From contig JADNYV010000346.1 of assembly GCA_015501055.1 (NCBI GenBank), positions 1 to 36,132 on the forward strand: a DNA stretch of 36,132 nucleotides, written 5' to 3'. This document shows, in pieces, positions 10,013 to 19,990 of this stretch (positions are counted from its first letter, which is position 1; the number at the start of each line of letters is the position of its first letter). The stretch comes from Mucidula mucida (lineage: Eukaryota > Basidiomycota > Agaricomycetes > Agaricales > Physalacriaceae). The notes beneath the pieces are model-generated. The model worked only from the letters and a program-made list of their open reading frames with translations, had not been told where the DNA came from and did not search any database. The position numbers and the translations under genes are program-made.

Positions 10013-10379
10013 CGGAGGCGCGGGTCATGAATAACAAAGACAATTGTTGGGTCAGTAGGATGACCTGTTATCTTATCGGCTGCTTTGTGTCTATTTACCT
10101 ACGCCTTCGGGCACGTCCATTTCCCTTCTCGGCTGACGTGCCGTACCCTCAACGTTTCCATCATCGTTGAGGGTATGTGTGTCCGTTCTATTTAGCTGTC
10201 CCGATACTTACTCGTCGCATAGACTCCGTGTTCATTGTATTCCTATTCTAGGTCTACATTCGTATCGGTTCTACAGGTTATGGGCCTTCCCTGAACCTTG
10301 AATCCGTGATAATCCTCGCATACGACCCGTTCACAAGCTGTTTCCTTCGGATACCGACCGGACGTTTCCCGAGATCAGT
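10013..10379. other. Spacer before the copia gag, with a hairpin
   Basis: No gene. It contains a perfect 11-bp inverted repeat (10144-10154 and 10165-10175). A copia 5' LTR and primer-binding site should lie upstream of gag, but I could not define a TG...CA LTR here. Confidence 0.4.
10144..10175. repeat. Perfect 11-bp stem hairpin
   Basis: TACCCTCAACG, a 10-base loop, then CGTTGAGGGTA. It lies 132 bp after the DUF6699 stop and about 205 bp before the copia gag start. It might be a terminator-like or element-end structure; the role is unknown. Confidence 0.6.
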
Positions 10380-11882
10380 ATGCCGTTATACGCAGACCCG
10401 CGGGGGTACAATGACCAATTGCAATCAGTCCTTGGATCTATGTATTCTCCGCAACAGATGCCGAATTCTCAGGCGCAACAACAGGCTCCCATTCAACAGG
10501 CTCCCCACGTCCCCTTCCACTTGTCCTCGTATGGCTACGCGCCCGCCGAGCAGCAGCAATATTTTGCCTCTCCCCAATTTTCTAGCGCTCCCCAAAGTAC
10601 TCCCATTATTAATCAGGGACTGCAGTTCCAGCACGTGTCCCCGGACCGGTACACTTACCCGAACTCCGGATTCTGGTCGCAGAACAATAGCCTGAACTCA
10701 GATCCGCGTTTCTCGTCGAATATGTCCATGACTTCCATTGCTTCCCAGACTTATCCAAATCTCTTCACTCCCCCAATCATGCAGAACAACCCATTCATTG
10801 CCCCATCTGTTCCAATTGTCTCGTCACAGCCACCTCCCGTTCCGCCGCCCCAACAATCGACTGCACCTGCTCCCGCGGCTGTACCTCCAGTACAACCAAA
10901 CAAAAAGGGTAATCTTCCGCCCCCTGTTCCTCCTTGTCCCTGGCGTAATGCTTCCGTACCGCCGGCTCCAGCTCGTCCCTTGCCACAGGTTCCCCAGCCG
11001 CAGATGCTCCCACCTCCCGTTCAGAATATTTACTATATGGTGTCGCGCAAATCTTTGCGATACACGACGCCCGTTCTGACGAGTATCCCGGAGCTAACGG
11101 ACACGAGTACCTGGTTGGCCTGGTGTCTAGGAACGGAGAACATTATGTATGCGTCCAATGTCATTTCCCATATCACCTTCCTCGATCCCAGATTTGGCCC
11201 TGGATCGCGTCGTTACCCATCATTCTGTCCCCAGTTGACATATCAGTCGACACCTGAGGAATGGCGCACATACAAGGACTGGCAGGTGAAAGATGGACTG
11301 GCTTACTCCATTTTGACTGGACGTCTGGCTAAGACAATAATGTCGGCGGTTCCTATCTTGGGAGAAGGTTGTACTGCTCGCAACGTTTTTCTCGAACTTT
11401 GCAGAGCTTATGGGGGTGGACAGTATACTGCAGCGGAAGCAGCTTTCAACGATGCGTGTGCTCAAAAGTTTACGTTGAGGAACGTGCCTGCGTTTATCCA
11501 GAACTGGAGGACGGCGATTCGCCAGAGCGAGATTTTGGAGACATACGCCGTTCATTACTCCGCTATTCTCTCAGCTATCAAGAAGTCCATCGCTCCCATT
11601 CTCAAGGACGAAGCGCGAGTCTACGGGATTGCTCTCGACAATCCCGGCATTGTCATCAACAAGAACTACATTGAGGGTGTATTCCGGGCAATCTTTGCTC
11701 AACATCAATCAGACGCACACAACAAATCCCAAGGCAAGTCTGGCTGTACTGGTCAGTCTTGTACAGCTCCTCACTGCACCAACAAGCAGTGTCGTAGTCC
11801 TCATGGCCACACAATTGATCAATGCTGGGCTGAAGGGGGTGGCAATGCTGGGGGTGGACCGAGTGGTGGCAAAAAGAAATAG
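10380..11882 (+). CDS. Copia-type Gag
   Basis: 500 residues. Residues 1-215 are rich in P, Q and S (runs such as VPPPQQSTAP and PVPPCPW). The middle (about 240-450) has the helical Gag pattern of Ty1/copia elements: TSTWLAWCLGTEN, EEWRTYKDWQVKDG, ILTGRLAKTIMS, NVFLELCRAYGGG, FIQNWRTAIRQSEILE. Near the C-terminus a zinc-knuckle-like motif C-x4-C-x5-H-x4-C (CTNKQC...GHTIDQC) is followed by a glycine-rich tail. Gag forms the particle that packages element RNA. The ORF ends in TAG at 11880-11882, but the same frame continues open through the protease, so gag and pol were probably one frame. Confidence 0.75.
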   Translation: MPLYADPRGYNDQLQSVLGSMYSPQQMPNSQAQQQAPIQQAPHVPFHLSSYGYAPAEQQQYFASPQFSSAPQSTPIINQGLQFQHVSPDRYTYPNSGFWSQNNSLNSDPRFSSNMSMTSIASQTYPNLFTPPIMQNNPFIAPSVPIVSSQPPPVPPPQQSTAPAPAAVPPVQPNKKGNLPPPVPPCPWRNASVPPAPARPLPQVPQPQMLPPPVQNIYYMVSRKSLRYTTPVLTSIPELTDTSTWLAWCLGTENIMYASNVISHITFLDPRFGPGSRRYPSFCPQLTYQSTPEEWRTYKDWQVKDGLAYSILTGRLAKTIMSAVPILGEGCTARNVFLELCRAYGGGQYTAAEAAFNDACAQKFTLRNVPAFIQNWRTAIRQSEILETYAVHYSAILSAIKKSIAPILKDEARVYGIALDNPGIVINKNYIEGVFRAIFAQHQSDAHNKSQGKSGCTGQSCTAPHCTNKQCRSPHGHTIDQCWAEGGGNAGGGPSGGKKK

Positions 11883-12240
11883 AAAGAGAAGCGAGATGCA
11901 AAAGCGAATATGGCTACCACTACGGCGAAAGATGTACCGTCTACAATCGAGACTTTTGGTGCTTATTCGGCTGATACATTGAGACCCCTCGACAACGCCT
12001 CGAACTCACTTGGTGATTTGTGCCGACGCAACCCCATGGCATATGTTGCTCTGACCACGAGGTTCCGGGGACTCCTCAATTCTGGTTGTACCTATCACAT
12101 CATTCGTGACCGTGCACTATTCCATTCGTACAATTTGTCCCAGGCGATGGATGTCAACACCGCATGCGCTGGAACTCTTTCCACCCTGGGTATGGGTGAA
12201 GTACATCTACGTGTCACCCTGCCTGACAGCACTCCCATAC
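10380..12240 (+). mobile_element. Truncated Ty1/copia-like retrotransposon
   Basis: Gag plus the first part of an aspartic protease in one frame, then an abrupt switch to a Ty3/gypsy LTR at 12241. Integrase, RT and RNase H are absent, and no copia sequence resumes to the right of the gypsy cluster. The truncation is therefore not a simple insertion that could be excised cleanly. Confidence 0.75.
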
Positions 12241-12257
12241 TGTTAGCAACTGACTAA
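11883..12257 (+). pseudogene. Copia protease fragment truncated by a gypsy LTR
   Basis: Same frame as gag after one TAG codon, with an ATG at 11910. It contains LLNSGCTYHIIRDRALFHSY, matching the copia protease signature in which the active site normally reads D-S-G; here the aspartate is Asn (AAT), which should abolish catalysis. The last five residues (LLATD) and the stop come from the gypsy LTR beginning at 12241. Everything downstream in copia pol is missing. Confidence 0.7.
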
Positions 12258-12769
12258 GCCACAAGACTCAACCAGGTACCACAGCAAGAACTTAAAGAAG
12301 AAAGCGTTTGCGTTTGTATGACTAGGCTAGGCCAGGTGTATAAACAAGATTGGAACTAAAGTACAATGATACTATACTACTGCTTATATACTAGTAAGCC
12401 TGTGTTTGGGACTCCTTGTCCATACGCGTTTTCACTAGGGGTGCTCCACGCCCTTGACCCAATGTTGTATGCTACTAGTCCGTGAAACCATTAAATACGA
12501 GTGGTAACTGCATGTAAGTAATAATACTGAAACAACCATGTGTGCTACGAGTGTCGGTGGTGTGTATACAATAGGAAGTCCATGAGGTATCGGCATGTAT
12601 GATGTCATCCATGTGTTGGATGTGTGTCCAACATGAGTATGGCTTCGGTAATGAAAAGGAGTATGATCGGTGACGAAACAGATGATGAAACAGTCCATTG
12701 GTTGATAAGACAAGCCCCCCAATAAGATATGATAAGATTGAAAATGTGAAAATATGGCGATTCATAACA
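12241..12769 (-). repeat. LTR1 (3' LTR of G1)
   Basis: 529 bp, on the plus strand beginning TGTTAGCAACTGAC and ending GCGATTCATAACA, so it has the TG...CA ends of an LTR in either reading. It is almost identical to LTR4 at 32267 and differs more from LTR2, its partner in G1. Confidence 0.9.
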
Positions 12770-12782
12770 TCACCCCCTCCTT
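12770..12782 (-). promoter_or_regulatory. Polypurine tract of G1
   Basis: In the sense direction AAGGAGGGGGTGA abuts the 3' LTR directly. Such tracts prime plus-strand DNA synthesis. The pol stop codon TAA overlaps its start. The same tract is present in G3 next to LTR4 (32796-32808). Confidence 0.75.
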
Positions 12783-14259
12783 AAGGCGCAAGTTCCATTC
12801 TGCGCCAGAGTTGCTCCATAAGGGCTGCAGAGGGTAGCGTGATGTCAAGGGGTTCGGTATCAGGCGGTGGCATGGGTCGGAATAGATGTGATGGAAATTG
12901 CGACATGGGGACTTCAATGCGAGCAAGCGCGGGTGGCTTCGGCTTGTTCGGATATTGTTGGTGGAAATTACTGATGGCTTCGTCGGCATTTTTGAGATTG
13001 CATGCCGGTTCCCATGTCTGTTTGTGTGTGCCATAACCCTTCCAGTGAACCTTGTATTGAAAACCCCCGCGGTACTTCCGGGAATTCACCACTTTCTCGA
13101 CCTCCCATTCCGGTTCGGCTCCTTCCAGCACAGGTGGTGGACGCGTGTCTCGGGGTTGCGTCGGAAATTGCGGCTCGTGGTAAGGCGTCAGCAGGGCCTC
13201 ATTGAACACGGGATGAATGCTTTTCCACGTGTGAGGAATCTGGAGCTTGTAAGAGCTCGTCCCGACTTTCTTGATCACTTTGAACGGCCCGAAGCGTTTG
13301 TCATCGAGCTTCTTCATTGGTCGGTCCGTACTGAGATTCGTCCCTTCCAGCCATACTTTGTCGCCTTCCTTGTACTCCACTGCCTCTGTCCGTTTCTTGT
13401 CATAAAACCGTTTCATATCCTCTTTGGCCATCTTCAATGCCGACCCCACTTCGTCCCATGTTTTCCTCATGCCGTCGGCAAACTCCTGCGCAGTCTCATT
13501 TCTCGATGCCGTTTTCGGGGCGGTGCCTTTGTAGGGGTGTCTGCCCATGTCTGCGAAGAACGGAGTAACCTTGGTTGCTGAGTGTACCCGATCGTTGTAA
13601 ACGAATTCGGCAGAGGGTAGCCATTCGTGCCAGTCGTTCTGATGGTAGTTGACAAATAACCGTAAGAAATGTTCTATCTCTTGGTTCAGCCGTTCCGTCT
13701 GCCCATTTGCCTGTGGATGATACGCCGTTGTAAAGTTTCCTTGTATGCCCAACAACCGGTACAACTCCTTCATAAAACGCGAGTGGTATTGTGGACCGCG
13801 GTCATGTATCATCTGGCGTGGCATCCCATGTATGGGGAAAATGCGATCTCGGTAGATGCGGGCCATGCCTTCTGACGTCAGAGTGGTGTGTGTCGGTATG
13901 ATGCGTAATCGCTTTGTGAAATGGTCCACAAACGTGCTGATAGCGTTGTATCCTCCCGATTCCGGCAGCTCTCCAATCATGTCCGTCCCTACTGTTTCCC
14001 ATGGCTCGCTTGGCACATCAATAGGATGAAGAGGTGCAGCCGGCTTCGTGCGATGTGACTTGGTGACCTGGCATTTTTGACACCCTTCCACGTATTCCCG
14101 GACGTCTCGGCTGATTCCTGGCCACCAATAGGTGCGTGTGATCAGCTCGAGGGTCTTGTATCGTCCGGGATGCCCTGCAAGCTGTGCATCATGGTGCATT
14201 CCAATAACTCTTCCCCGCAATTCCTTGTCCTTCGGTATGTAAATACGATCCTTCCACAT
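12781..14259 (-). pseudogene. G1 integrase and chromodomain
   Basis: A 492-codon open frame forming the C-terminal part of Pol. The zinc-binding HHCC domain is HHDAQLAGH...CQKCQ. The DDE core shows VGTDMIGELP (first D), MIHDRGPQYHSRF (second D) and [15 protein letters not shown] (E). A linker follows with KEGDKVWLEG and FGPFKVIKKVGTSSYKLQIP (the GPY/F-like module). The chromodomain is EWEVEKVVNSRKYRGG with YKVHWKGY and TWEPACNL; in this clade it steers integration to marked chromatin. The frame itself is undamaged, but it is cut off from RT by a deletion, so it cannot be made as part of Pol. Confidence 0.9.
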
Positions 14260-15140
14260 AACTTCTGTGGCTTCCGGAAGTACTGGAGGTTTTGATGATC
14301 GGTAAACACCTCCACCGTTTCCTTTGCTCCAAGGAGATATTGTCTCCAGTCGTCAATCGAGTCCATAATAGCCATCATCTCTTTGTCGTAGATCTCATAA
14401 TTGCGCTCTACTTCGTTCAGCGCGCGAGACCGAAAGGCTACTGGTCTCCATTTTCCGTCAACCAACTGGGAAAGAACCGCCCCATTTGCATAGTTCGAGG
14501 AGTCTGCTTCGACTCGAAACTTGCCGTCGTCGCGTGGTACGATCAGAACAGGTTCTTCCGTCATCCTCCGTTTCAACTCCTCAAACGCCTCGTGCTGCTC
14601 CATGCCCCAAACCCACTCGCCCTTCCCGGTTAGCGATGTCAATGGCTTTGCTACTCCCGCAAATCCCCGGATGAAACGTCGGTAGAAGTTGCAGAAGCCC
14701 AGGAATGACTGTACTTCCTTCTTCTTCGTCGGCTCCTTCCATTCCTTCACTACGGCCACTTTTGCCGGATCCATCTTCACCTCTCCTCCTCCAACAATAA
14801 CTCCCAAGTAATCTACAGTATGTGCCTCAAAACTACATTTCTCGGGTTTTAAATACAACTTATTTACTCGCAATATCTCTAGTACTCGTCGTACAATATG
14901 CCTATGTTCTTCCAATGTGTTCGTAAAAATAAGTATGTCGTCTAAGTAAACTATAACATGTCCTTCATCAATCAGCTCCTTCAGAATGTGATTCATGAAC
15001 GATTGGAATGTCGCCGGCGAGTTTGTAAGTCCGAAGAACATGACTGAGGGCTCGAACAGGCCTCGGTTTGTTCTAAACGCCGCTTTCCACTCATCACCTT
15101 CTTTGATCCGGATGTTATTGTAACCCCATCGGACATCCAT
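14260..15140 (-). pseudogene. G1 reverse transcriptase and RNase H (internal deletion)
   Basis: RT continues from the preceding fragment with [31 protein letters not shown] and the catalytic box YLDDIL, then FLGFCNFYRRFI. RNase H follows with FRVEADSSNYANGAVLSQ, NYEIYDKEMMAI and VFTDHQNLQYF. After QYFRKPQ the sequence jumps to integrase. Comparison with G3 shows that about 325 bp (matching 34267-34591) are missing, including the end of RNase H and the start of the integrase zinc domain. The junction has only a base or two of shared sequence, and the deletion shifts the frame. Confidence 0.88.
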
Positions 15141-16177
15141 TTTGTGAAAACCTTTGCTCCCTTCAACTTGTCGATAAGCTCCTGGATCAACGGCAAGGGG
15201 TATCGGTTCTTGATTGTCATGTCGTTCAACTTCCGATAATCCTGCACTGGCCGAAGACTTCCGTCCTTCTTCTTGACAAAGAAGAATGGTGACGCCATGG
15301 GTGAGATTGATGGCCGTATGCGTCCCGTGCGTATGTTTTCCTCCAAGAACTCGTCTAACGCCTTCTGCTCGGATGGGCTAAGGGGATAAACCTTACAGTC
15401 AACCGGTTTGGAACCAGGCGTAAGTTCTATCGCGTGATCCCAGGGTCTTCGCTCTGGTAACTTGTCAAAGTCCGCCTTGCTAAATACATCGGAGAATTCC
15501 TCAATGTAAGGTGCAGCAGCGGATGAAGGCTGTTGTGATCTCAGCTTTTCACCGCTTTTGCGATAGTTGTCCCAGTCCATCCAGAACAAACGCTCTCCCT
15601 CTTCCAACTTCTCTTCTACGTCTTCTCCTTCATCTTCCGGCGAGTTATACTCGGGTAGGTAGCCGCAACGGTCTGGGCATCGATCAAAAGACAACGTGGA
15701 TTCCGTCCAGTTGATCGTGGGGTTGTGATATCGTAACCAATCTAGCCCCAAAAAGATGCTTGTTTTGCCAAGATTGGTGACGGCCAACTCGATCTTTTCT
15801 GCGTGATCACCGATCTTCATCCGGACCTCCACAAAGCCTTCGATTGCTCCTCCCTCGTTTAGGGTTCCATCCGCATTGTAGACAGGGAGCTTGACCGGTA
15901 ACTCCTTGATCGGGAGTCCGTTCTTCTCGATGAATTCTTTATTGACACAAGAACCCGTTGCTCCACTGTCAAGAAGGGCACTCGTTTCCCATTCAGAGCC
16001 TGTGTGTACGCTCTCTATGGTTACTCGGAGTTTCATGTCCTGCCCCTTTGTTCCCCGGATGTACTTCCTTGACTTTTTTAACTCCGTCACAACTTCCACC
16101 GCAGCTTCCTTCGTCAATGCTCTGATCGCCATTACTTTCTCCTCCGTGCTTCTCTTTCTCTCCGCTCCGGCATCCAT
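15141..16177 (-). pseudogene. G1 protease and N-terminal reverse transcriptase
   Basis: Retropepsin active site [16 protein letters not shown] followed by the [13 protein letters not shown] segment. An acidic linker comes next, then the RT fingers: [57 protein letters not shown]. The frame is lost at KVFTK near 15141, where G1 lacks one base present in G2 and G3. The apparent start at 16177 is an artefact: relative to G2, one base is missing near 16143, and the true Pol frame extends upstream (with [13 protein letters not shown]) to the end of gag. Confidence 0.88.
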
Positions 16178-16382
16178 GCTCTCAGAATTCCCACTGCTCT
16201 TGACACGTCATCCTCTCTTAGCCGTTGTGCGATCCACTCGGGCGTATTTGGCTCAAATCTTTCTTTCGCAGGTTTTGTTGGTGAAGTCGTCGATGATATT
16301 TTAGGTGTTTCAGTACCTGTACTGTAAATAGAATCTGCATCTGACGACCCTCTCCTTGATGACTGCTCCGGCAGGACTGCGT

Positions 16383-17311
16383 CTACTGCGGGAGCTTCGC
16401 AAAACCCAACTCTTCGGCCAGCTTCTTCTTCTCCTCGTCATTCATCTCGGTCCATAAACCCCGAATCGTCTGGGGTCGACCCTTCTTCGGACAGAACCTG
16501 CTGACGTGGCCGTGTTCGCCACAGCTGAAGCAGAGTCCCCTTCGACGTGCATTGTCGATGTCCATCGGCCTGCCGGCTCCTCCATAGGTAACACCGGTGG
16601 CATCTCGTCGTGTGATCGGCGTCGGGGGTGGGTTCGTAGGATTGGCTCTTGATGTAGCCACCTGCGGAGCTTGAGGCCGGGACTGCATTCCGGACCTCTT
16701 GCTCGCCGCCCGCCTTCTCCACAGCTGATCGATCTGAAGGATCTGTGCCTTCCAATCTTGTACTTCTCTGGCAACCCGTCTCGGCTGCCATAGATCTGGT
16801 CGATGATCTTCTCGTTGACATTGGTCTCGAGAAGTCTCACGACGAATGCGTCATCCTTCGAGTATCCTGCCTGAGTGAGCAGGACCTCGAACTTCTGGAA
16901 GAAGTCTTGAGCGGTGTCTTGCCCCTGGCGCAACCGCTCGATCTGGTCTTGCGCGTCTCGCGCGAGGTTGGAATCCACAAATCGCTCCTTCAAGTCTTCC
17001 TTGAACTCCGTCCAAGAGACTGTCCATTCCTCTTCTTCCTCATCGAAGTTCTGGTCCGAGTAGTTCTGGACCCATGCATCTACGTGATCTCCTCGGATGT
17101 AGGAGAGAACAACATCGATCCTTTCGGAGTCAGATGTGAGGTTGTTCTTCTTGTCACGGATGTATGTGAACATCGATCGCCACCAGCTCTTGTACTTGGA
17201 CTTGTCCCCGTCATAGTCGTAAGGCTTGTTCACAAGGGATCGGCCTTTGATTTCGGTATCGGCATGATGAGCGGGTGTGTGAGGAGCGGTTTCGGGTGCT
17301 TCGTTGGACAT
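16383..17311 (-). pseudogene. G1 Gag
   Basis: Starts MSNEAPETAPHTPAHH at 17311. It contains the Ty3-type capsid pattern: YKSWWRSMFTYIRDKKNN, WTEFKEDLKERFVDSN, ARDAQDQIERLRQGQDTAQD and FFQKFEVLLTQAGY. A CCHC nucleocapsid knuckle follows (CFSCGEHGHVSRFC), and the frame ends AKLPQ at TAG 16383. About 305 residues would be expected, but one base is missing at about 16760 after LPEKYK (G2 has it), splitting the frame. The slippery heptamer lies 15 bases before the stop. Gag packages the element RNA. Confidence 0.88.
16401..16407 (-). promoter_or_regulatory. Candidate -1 frameshift site between gag and pol
   Basis: In the sense strand G GGT TTT lies in gag phase as X XXY YYZ. Slipping back one base moves translation into the open pol frame just before the gag stop at 16383-16385. 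It is conserved in G2 (20034-20040). Sushi-type elements are known to use a -1 site here. No downstream pseudoknot was worked out. Confidence 0.6.
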
Positions 17312-17894
17312 GATGGATCGGGGTGATGGGATCGGAGAGTGAAAGGGTGAAAGTGGGGATATGGGTGATGCGGATTTGGATGAAACGGGTGAGGGAATAG
17401 AGGTTTGGATGAATAGGGAGGGATCGCCTAGATCTGAAATAGAATCCAGGACTTGGTAGGGTGGGGAATGGTGATGTGTATCGTAATGTAAGTAAAGTAG
17501 GTAGGTATCGTAACTGTCTACACTATTTTACCGACTACTGACTACGTATCTACGGAGCCCAAGAGCTCGTCACAAGTTCGCAATTGCCCAGCCGACGTCC
17601 CTCTGGTGTGAGGTAAGCCGAAGTTTTCCTGGGAACGGGGGTTGACCCGTAAACAGCGCCCACTGAAGTGCAACTGCCAAAAGTTCGTTCTCGTGAGAGC
17701 GGCTACTTCCAGCACCCGAGGCAGTTATCTCTAACTGTTAGCCGGCGCTACTGGGACCAATACACACGTATGCGGACGTGCGCTGGAATTAGGAATCCGT
17801 CGATCTGTAAACAGGAAAGGGGATGGGGGATGTGTGATGATCAAACAGCGAAGTGCTGATCGACGATCAAGGATGTGTGGTAGGTGGTAGAAAG
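17312..17894 (-). other. G1 5' untranslated leader
   Basis: About 580 bp between the primer-binding site and the gag ATG, with no convincing ORF. It is conserved in G2 (20919-21497) and probably contains packaging signals. Confidence 0.6.
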
Positions 17895-17906
17895 TAGTTC
17901 CGATCT
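17895..17906 (-). promoter_or_regulatory. Self-complementary primer-binding site of G1
   Basis: In the sense direction, two bases after the 5' LTR, AGATCGGAACTA occurs. It is exactly complementary to TAGTTCCGATCT inside the LTR (plus 18014-18025), which lies about 32 bp downstream of a TATATAAG box and so near the predicted transcript start. It does not begin TGG, as a tRNA 3'-end site would. The pattern fits Tf1-style self-priming. G2 keeps 11 of 12 pairs. Confidence 0.65.
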
Positions 17907-17908
17907 TC

Positions 17909-18435
17909 TGTTAGCGACTGACTAAGCCACGAGACTCAACCAGGTACCACAGCAAGAACTAAGGAAGAAAGCGTTCGCGTTCGTAAGACTAGGCTAGGCC
18001 AGGTGTATAAACGAGATCGGAACTAAAGTACAATGATACTACACTACTGCTTATATACTAGTAAGTCTGTGTTTGAAGCTCCTTGTCCATACGCGTTTCA
18101 CTAGGGATGCTCCACGCCCTTGACCCAGTGTTGTATGCTACTAGTCCGTGAAACCATTAAATACGAGTGGTAACTGCATGTAAGTAATAATACTGAAACG
18201 ACCATGTGTGCTACGAGTGTCGGCGGTGTGTATACAATAGGGAGTCCATGAGGTATCGGCATGTATGATGTCATCCATGTGTTGGGCGTGTGCCCGACAT
18301 GAGTACGGCTTGGTAATGAAAAGGGGTATGATCGGTGACGAAACGGATGATGAAACGGTCCGTTGGTTGATAAGACAAGGCTCCCGATAAGATATGATAA
18401 GATGTGAAAATGTGAAAATATGGCGATTTCCATAA
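17909..18435 (-). repeat. LTR2 (between G1 and G2)
   Basis: About 527 bp, beginning TGTTAGCGACTGAC; the far end is altered (GCGATTTCCATAACC instead of GCGATTCATAACA). It keeps several CpGs that are TpG or CpA in the other LTRs. It serves as 5' LTR of G1 and 3' LTR of G2, and joins directly to G2 RT sequence at about 18436. Confidence 0.88.
18050..18057 (-). promoter_or_regulatory. TATA box of the gypsy LTR
   Basis: Sense TATATAAG, about 32 bp upstream of TAGTTCCGATCT (18025-18014), the predicted RNA 5' end. The other LTRs carry TATATAAG, or TATAAAAG in LTR3, at the same place. Confidence 0.55.
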
Positions 18436-18439
18436 CCAA

Positions 18440-19990
18440 TACACTCTCCTAAGTAGTCTACAGTATGTGCCTCAAAACTACATTTCTCGGTTTTAAATAC
18501 AACTTATTTACTCGTAATATTTCTAATACCCTTCGTACAATTGCCTATGTTCTTCAAAGTGTTCGTAAAGATAAGTATGTCGTCTAAGTAAACTATAACA
18601 TGTCCTTCATCATCAGCTCCTTCAGAATGTGATTCATGAACGATTGGAATGTTGCCGGCGAGTTTGTAAGTCCGAAGAACATGACTGAGGGCTCGAACAG
18701 GCCTCGGTTTGTTCTAAACGCCGCTTTCCACTCATCACCTTCTTTGATCCGGATGTTATTGTAACCCCATCGGACATCCATCTTTGTGAAAACCTTTGCT
18801 CCCTTCAACTTGTCGATAAGCTCCTGAATCAACGGCAAGGGGTATCGGTTCTTGATTGTCATGTCGTTCAACTTCCGATAATCCTGTACTGGCCGAAGGC
18901 TTCCATCCTTCTTCTTGACAAAGAAGAAGGGTGATGCCATAGGTGAAATTGATGGCCGTATACGTCCCGTCCGTATGTTTTCTTCCAGAACTCATCTAAC
19001 GCCTTTGCTCGGATGGACTAAGGGGATAAACCTTGCAGTCAACCGGTTTGGAACCAGGCATAAGTTCTATCGCGTGATCCCAGGGTCTTCGCTCCGGTAG
19101 CTTGTCAAAGTCCGCCTTGCTAAATACATCGGAGAATTCCTCAATGTAAGGTGCAGCAGCGGATGAAGGCTGTTGTGATCTCAGCTTTTCACCGCTTTTG
19201 CGATAGTTGTCCCAGTCCATCCAGAACAAACGCTCTCCCTCTTCCAACTTCTCTTCTACATCTTCTCCTTCATCTTCCGGCGAGTTATACTCGGGTAGGT
19301 AGCCGCAACGGTCTGGGCATCGATCAAAAGTCAACGTGGATTCCGTCCAGTTGATGTGGGGTTGTGATATGTAACCAATCTAGCCCCAAAAAGATACTTG
19401 TTTTGCCAAGATTGGTGACGGCCAACTCAATCTTTTCTGCGTGATCACCGATCTTCATCCGGACCTCCACAAAACCTTCGATTGCTCCTCCCTGTTTAGG
19501 GTTCCATCCGCATTGTAGACAGGGAGCTTGACCGGTAACTCCTTGATCGGGAGTCCGTTCTTCTCGACGAATTCTTTATTGACACAAGAACCCGTTGCTC
19601 ACTGTCAAGAAGGGCACTCGTTTCCCATTCAGAGCCTGTGTGTACGCTCTCTATGGTTACTCGGAGTTTCATGTCCTGCCCCTTTGTTCCCCGGATGTAC
19701 TTCCTCGACTTTTTCAACTCCGTCACAACTTCCACCGCAGCTTCCTTTGTCAACGCTCTGATGCCATCACCTTCTCCTCCGTCGCTTCTCTCTCTCTCCG
19801 CTCCGGCATCCATGCTCTCAAAATTCCCACTGCTCTTGGCACGTCATCCTCTCTTAGCCGTTGTGCAATCCACTCGGGCGTATTTGGCTCAAATCTTTCT
19901 TTCGCAGGTTTTGGTGGTAAAGTCGTCGATGATATTTTAGATGTTTCAGTACCCGTACTGTAAATAGATTCTGCATCTGACACCCTTCCT
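18440..19990 (-). pseudogene. G2 protease and partial RT
   Basis: The same Pol order as G1. 19750-19983 shows the N-terminal Pol segment ([18 protein letters not shown]) that is out of frame in G1. The protease is broken within its active site: after ALLDS one base is missing, so GATG is not read. 18996-19334 gives the acidic linker. 18593-18940 gives RT fingers and palm up to NHILKEL; YLDD is beyond another frame break. At least five one-base losses relative to G1 are visible, several at CpG. Confidence 0.85.

Larger units (their letters stand above)
12241..18435 (-). mobile_element. Ty3/gypsy chromovirus copy G1
   Basis: Minus-strand element bounded by LTR1 (its 3' LTR) and LTR2 (its 5' LTR). 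In element order: 5' LTR, self-complementary primer-binding site, leader, gag with CCHC, -1 frameshift site, protease, RT, RNase H, integrase, chromodomain, polypurine tract, 3' LTR. Broken by a one-base gag frameshift, a one-base loss before the protease, an RT frameshift near 15141 and a deletion of about 325 bp at about 14262. The chromodomain and self-priming suggest the Tf1/sushi group. Confidence 0.9.

Noticed and set aside
12898..13581. Long plus-strand ORF (227 codons), with a counterpart at 32924-33469
   Set aside because: It is antisense to the integrase-chromodomain frame and recurs in G3 only because that region is copied.
12237..18448. A 4-bp ATAC on the outer side of LTR1 and just after LTR2 as a target duplication of G1
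   Set aside because: Gypsy duplications are usually 5 bp, the LTR2 end is altered, and the sequence after LTR2 is gypsy RT rather than the interrupted copia.
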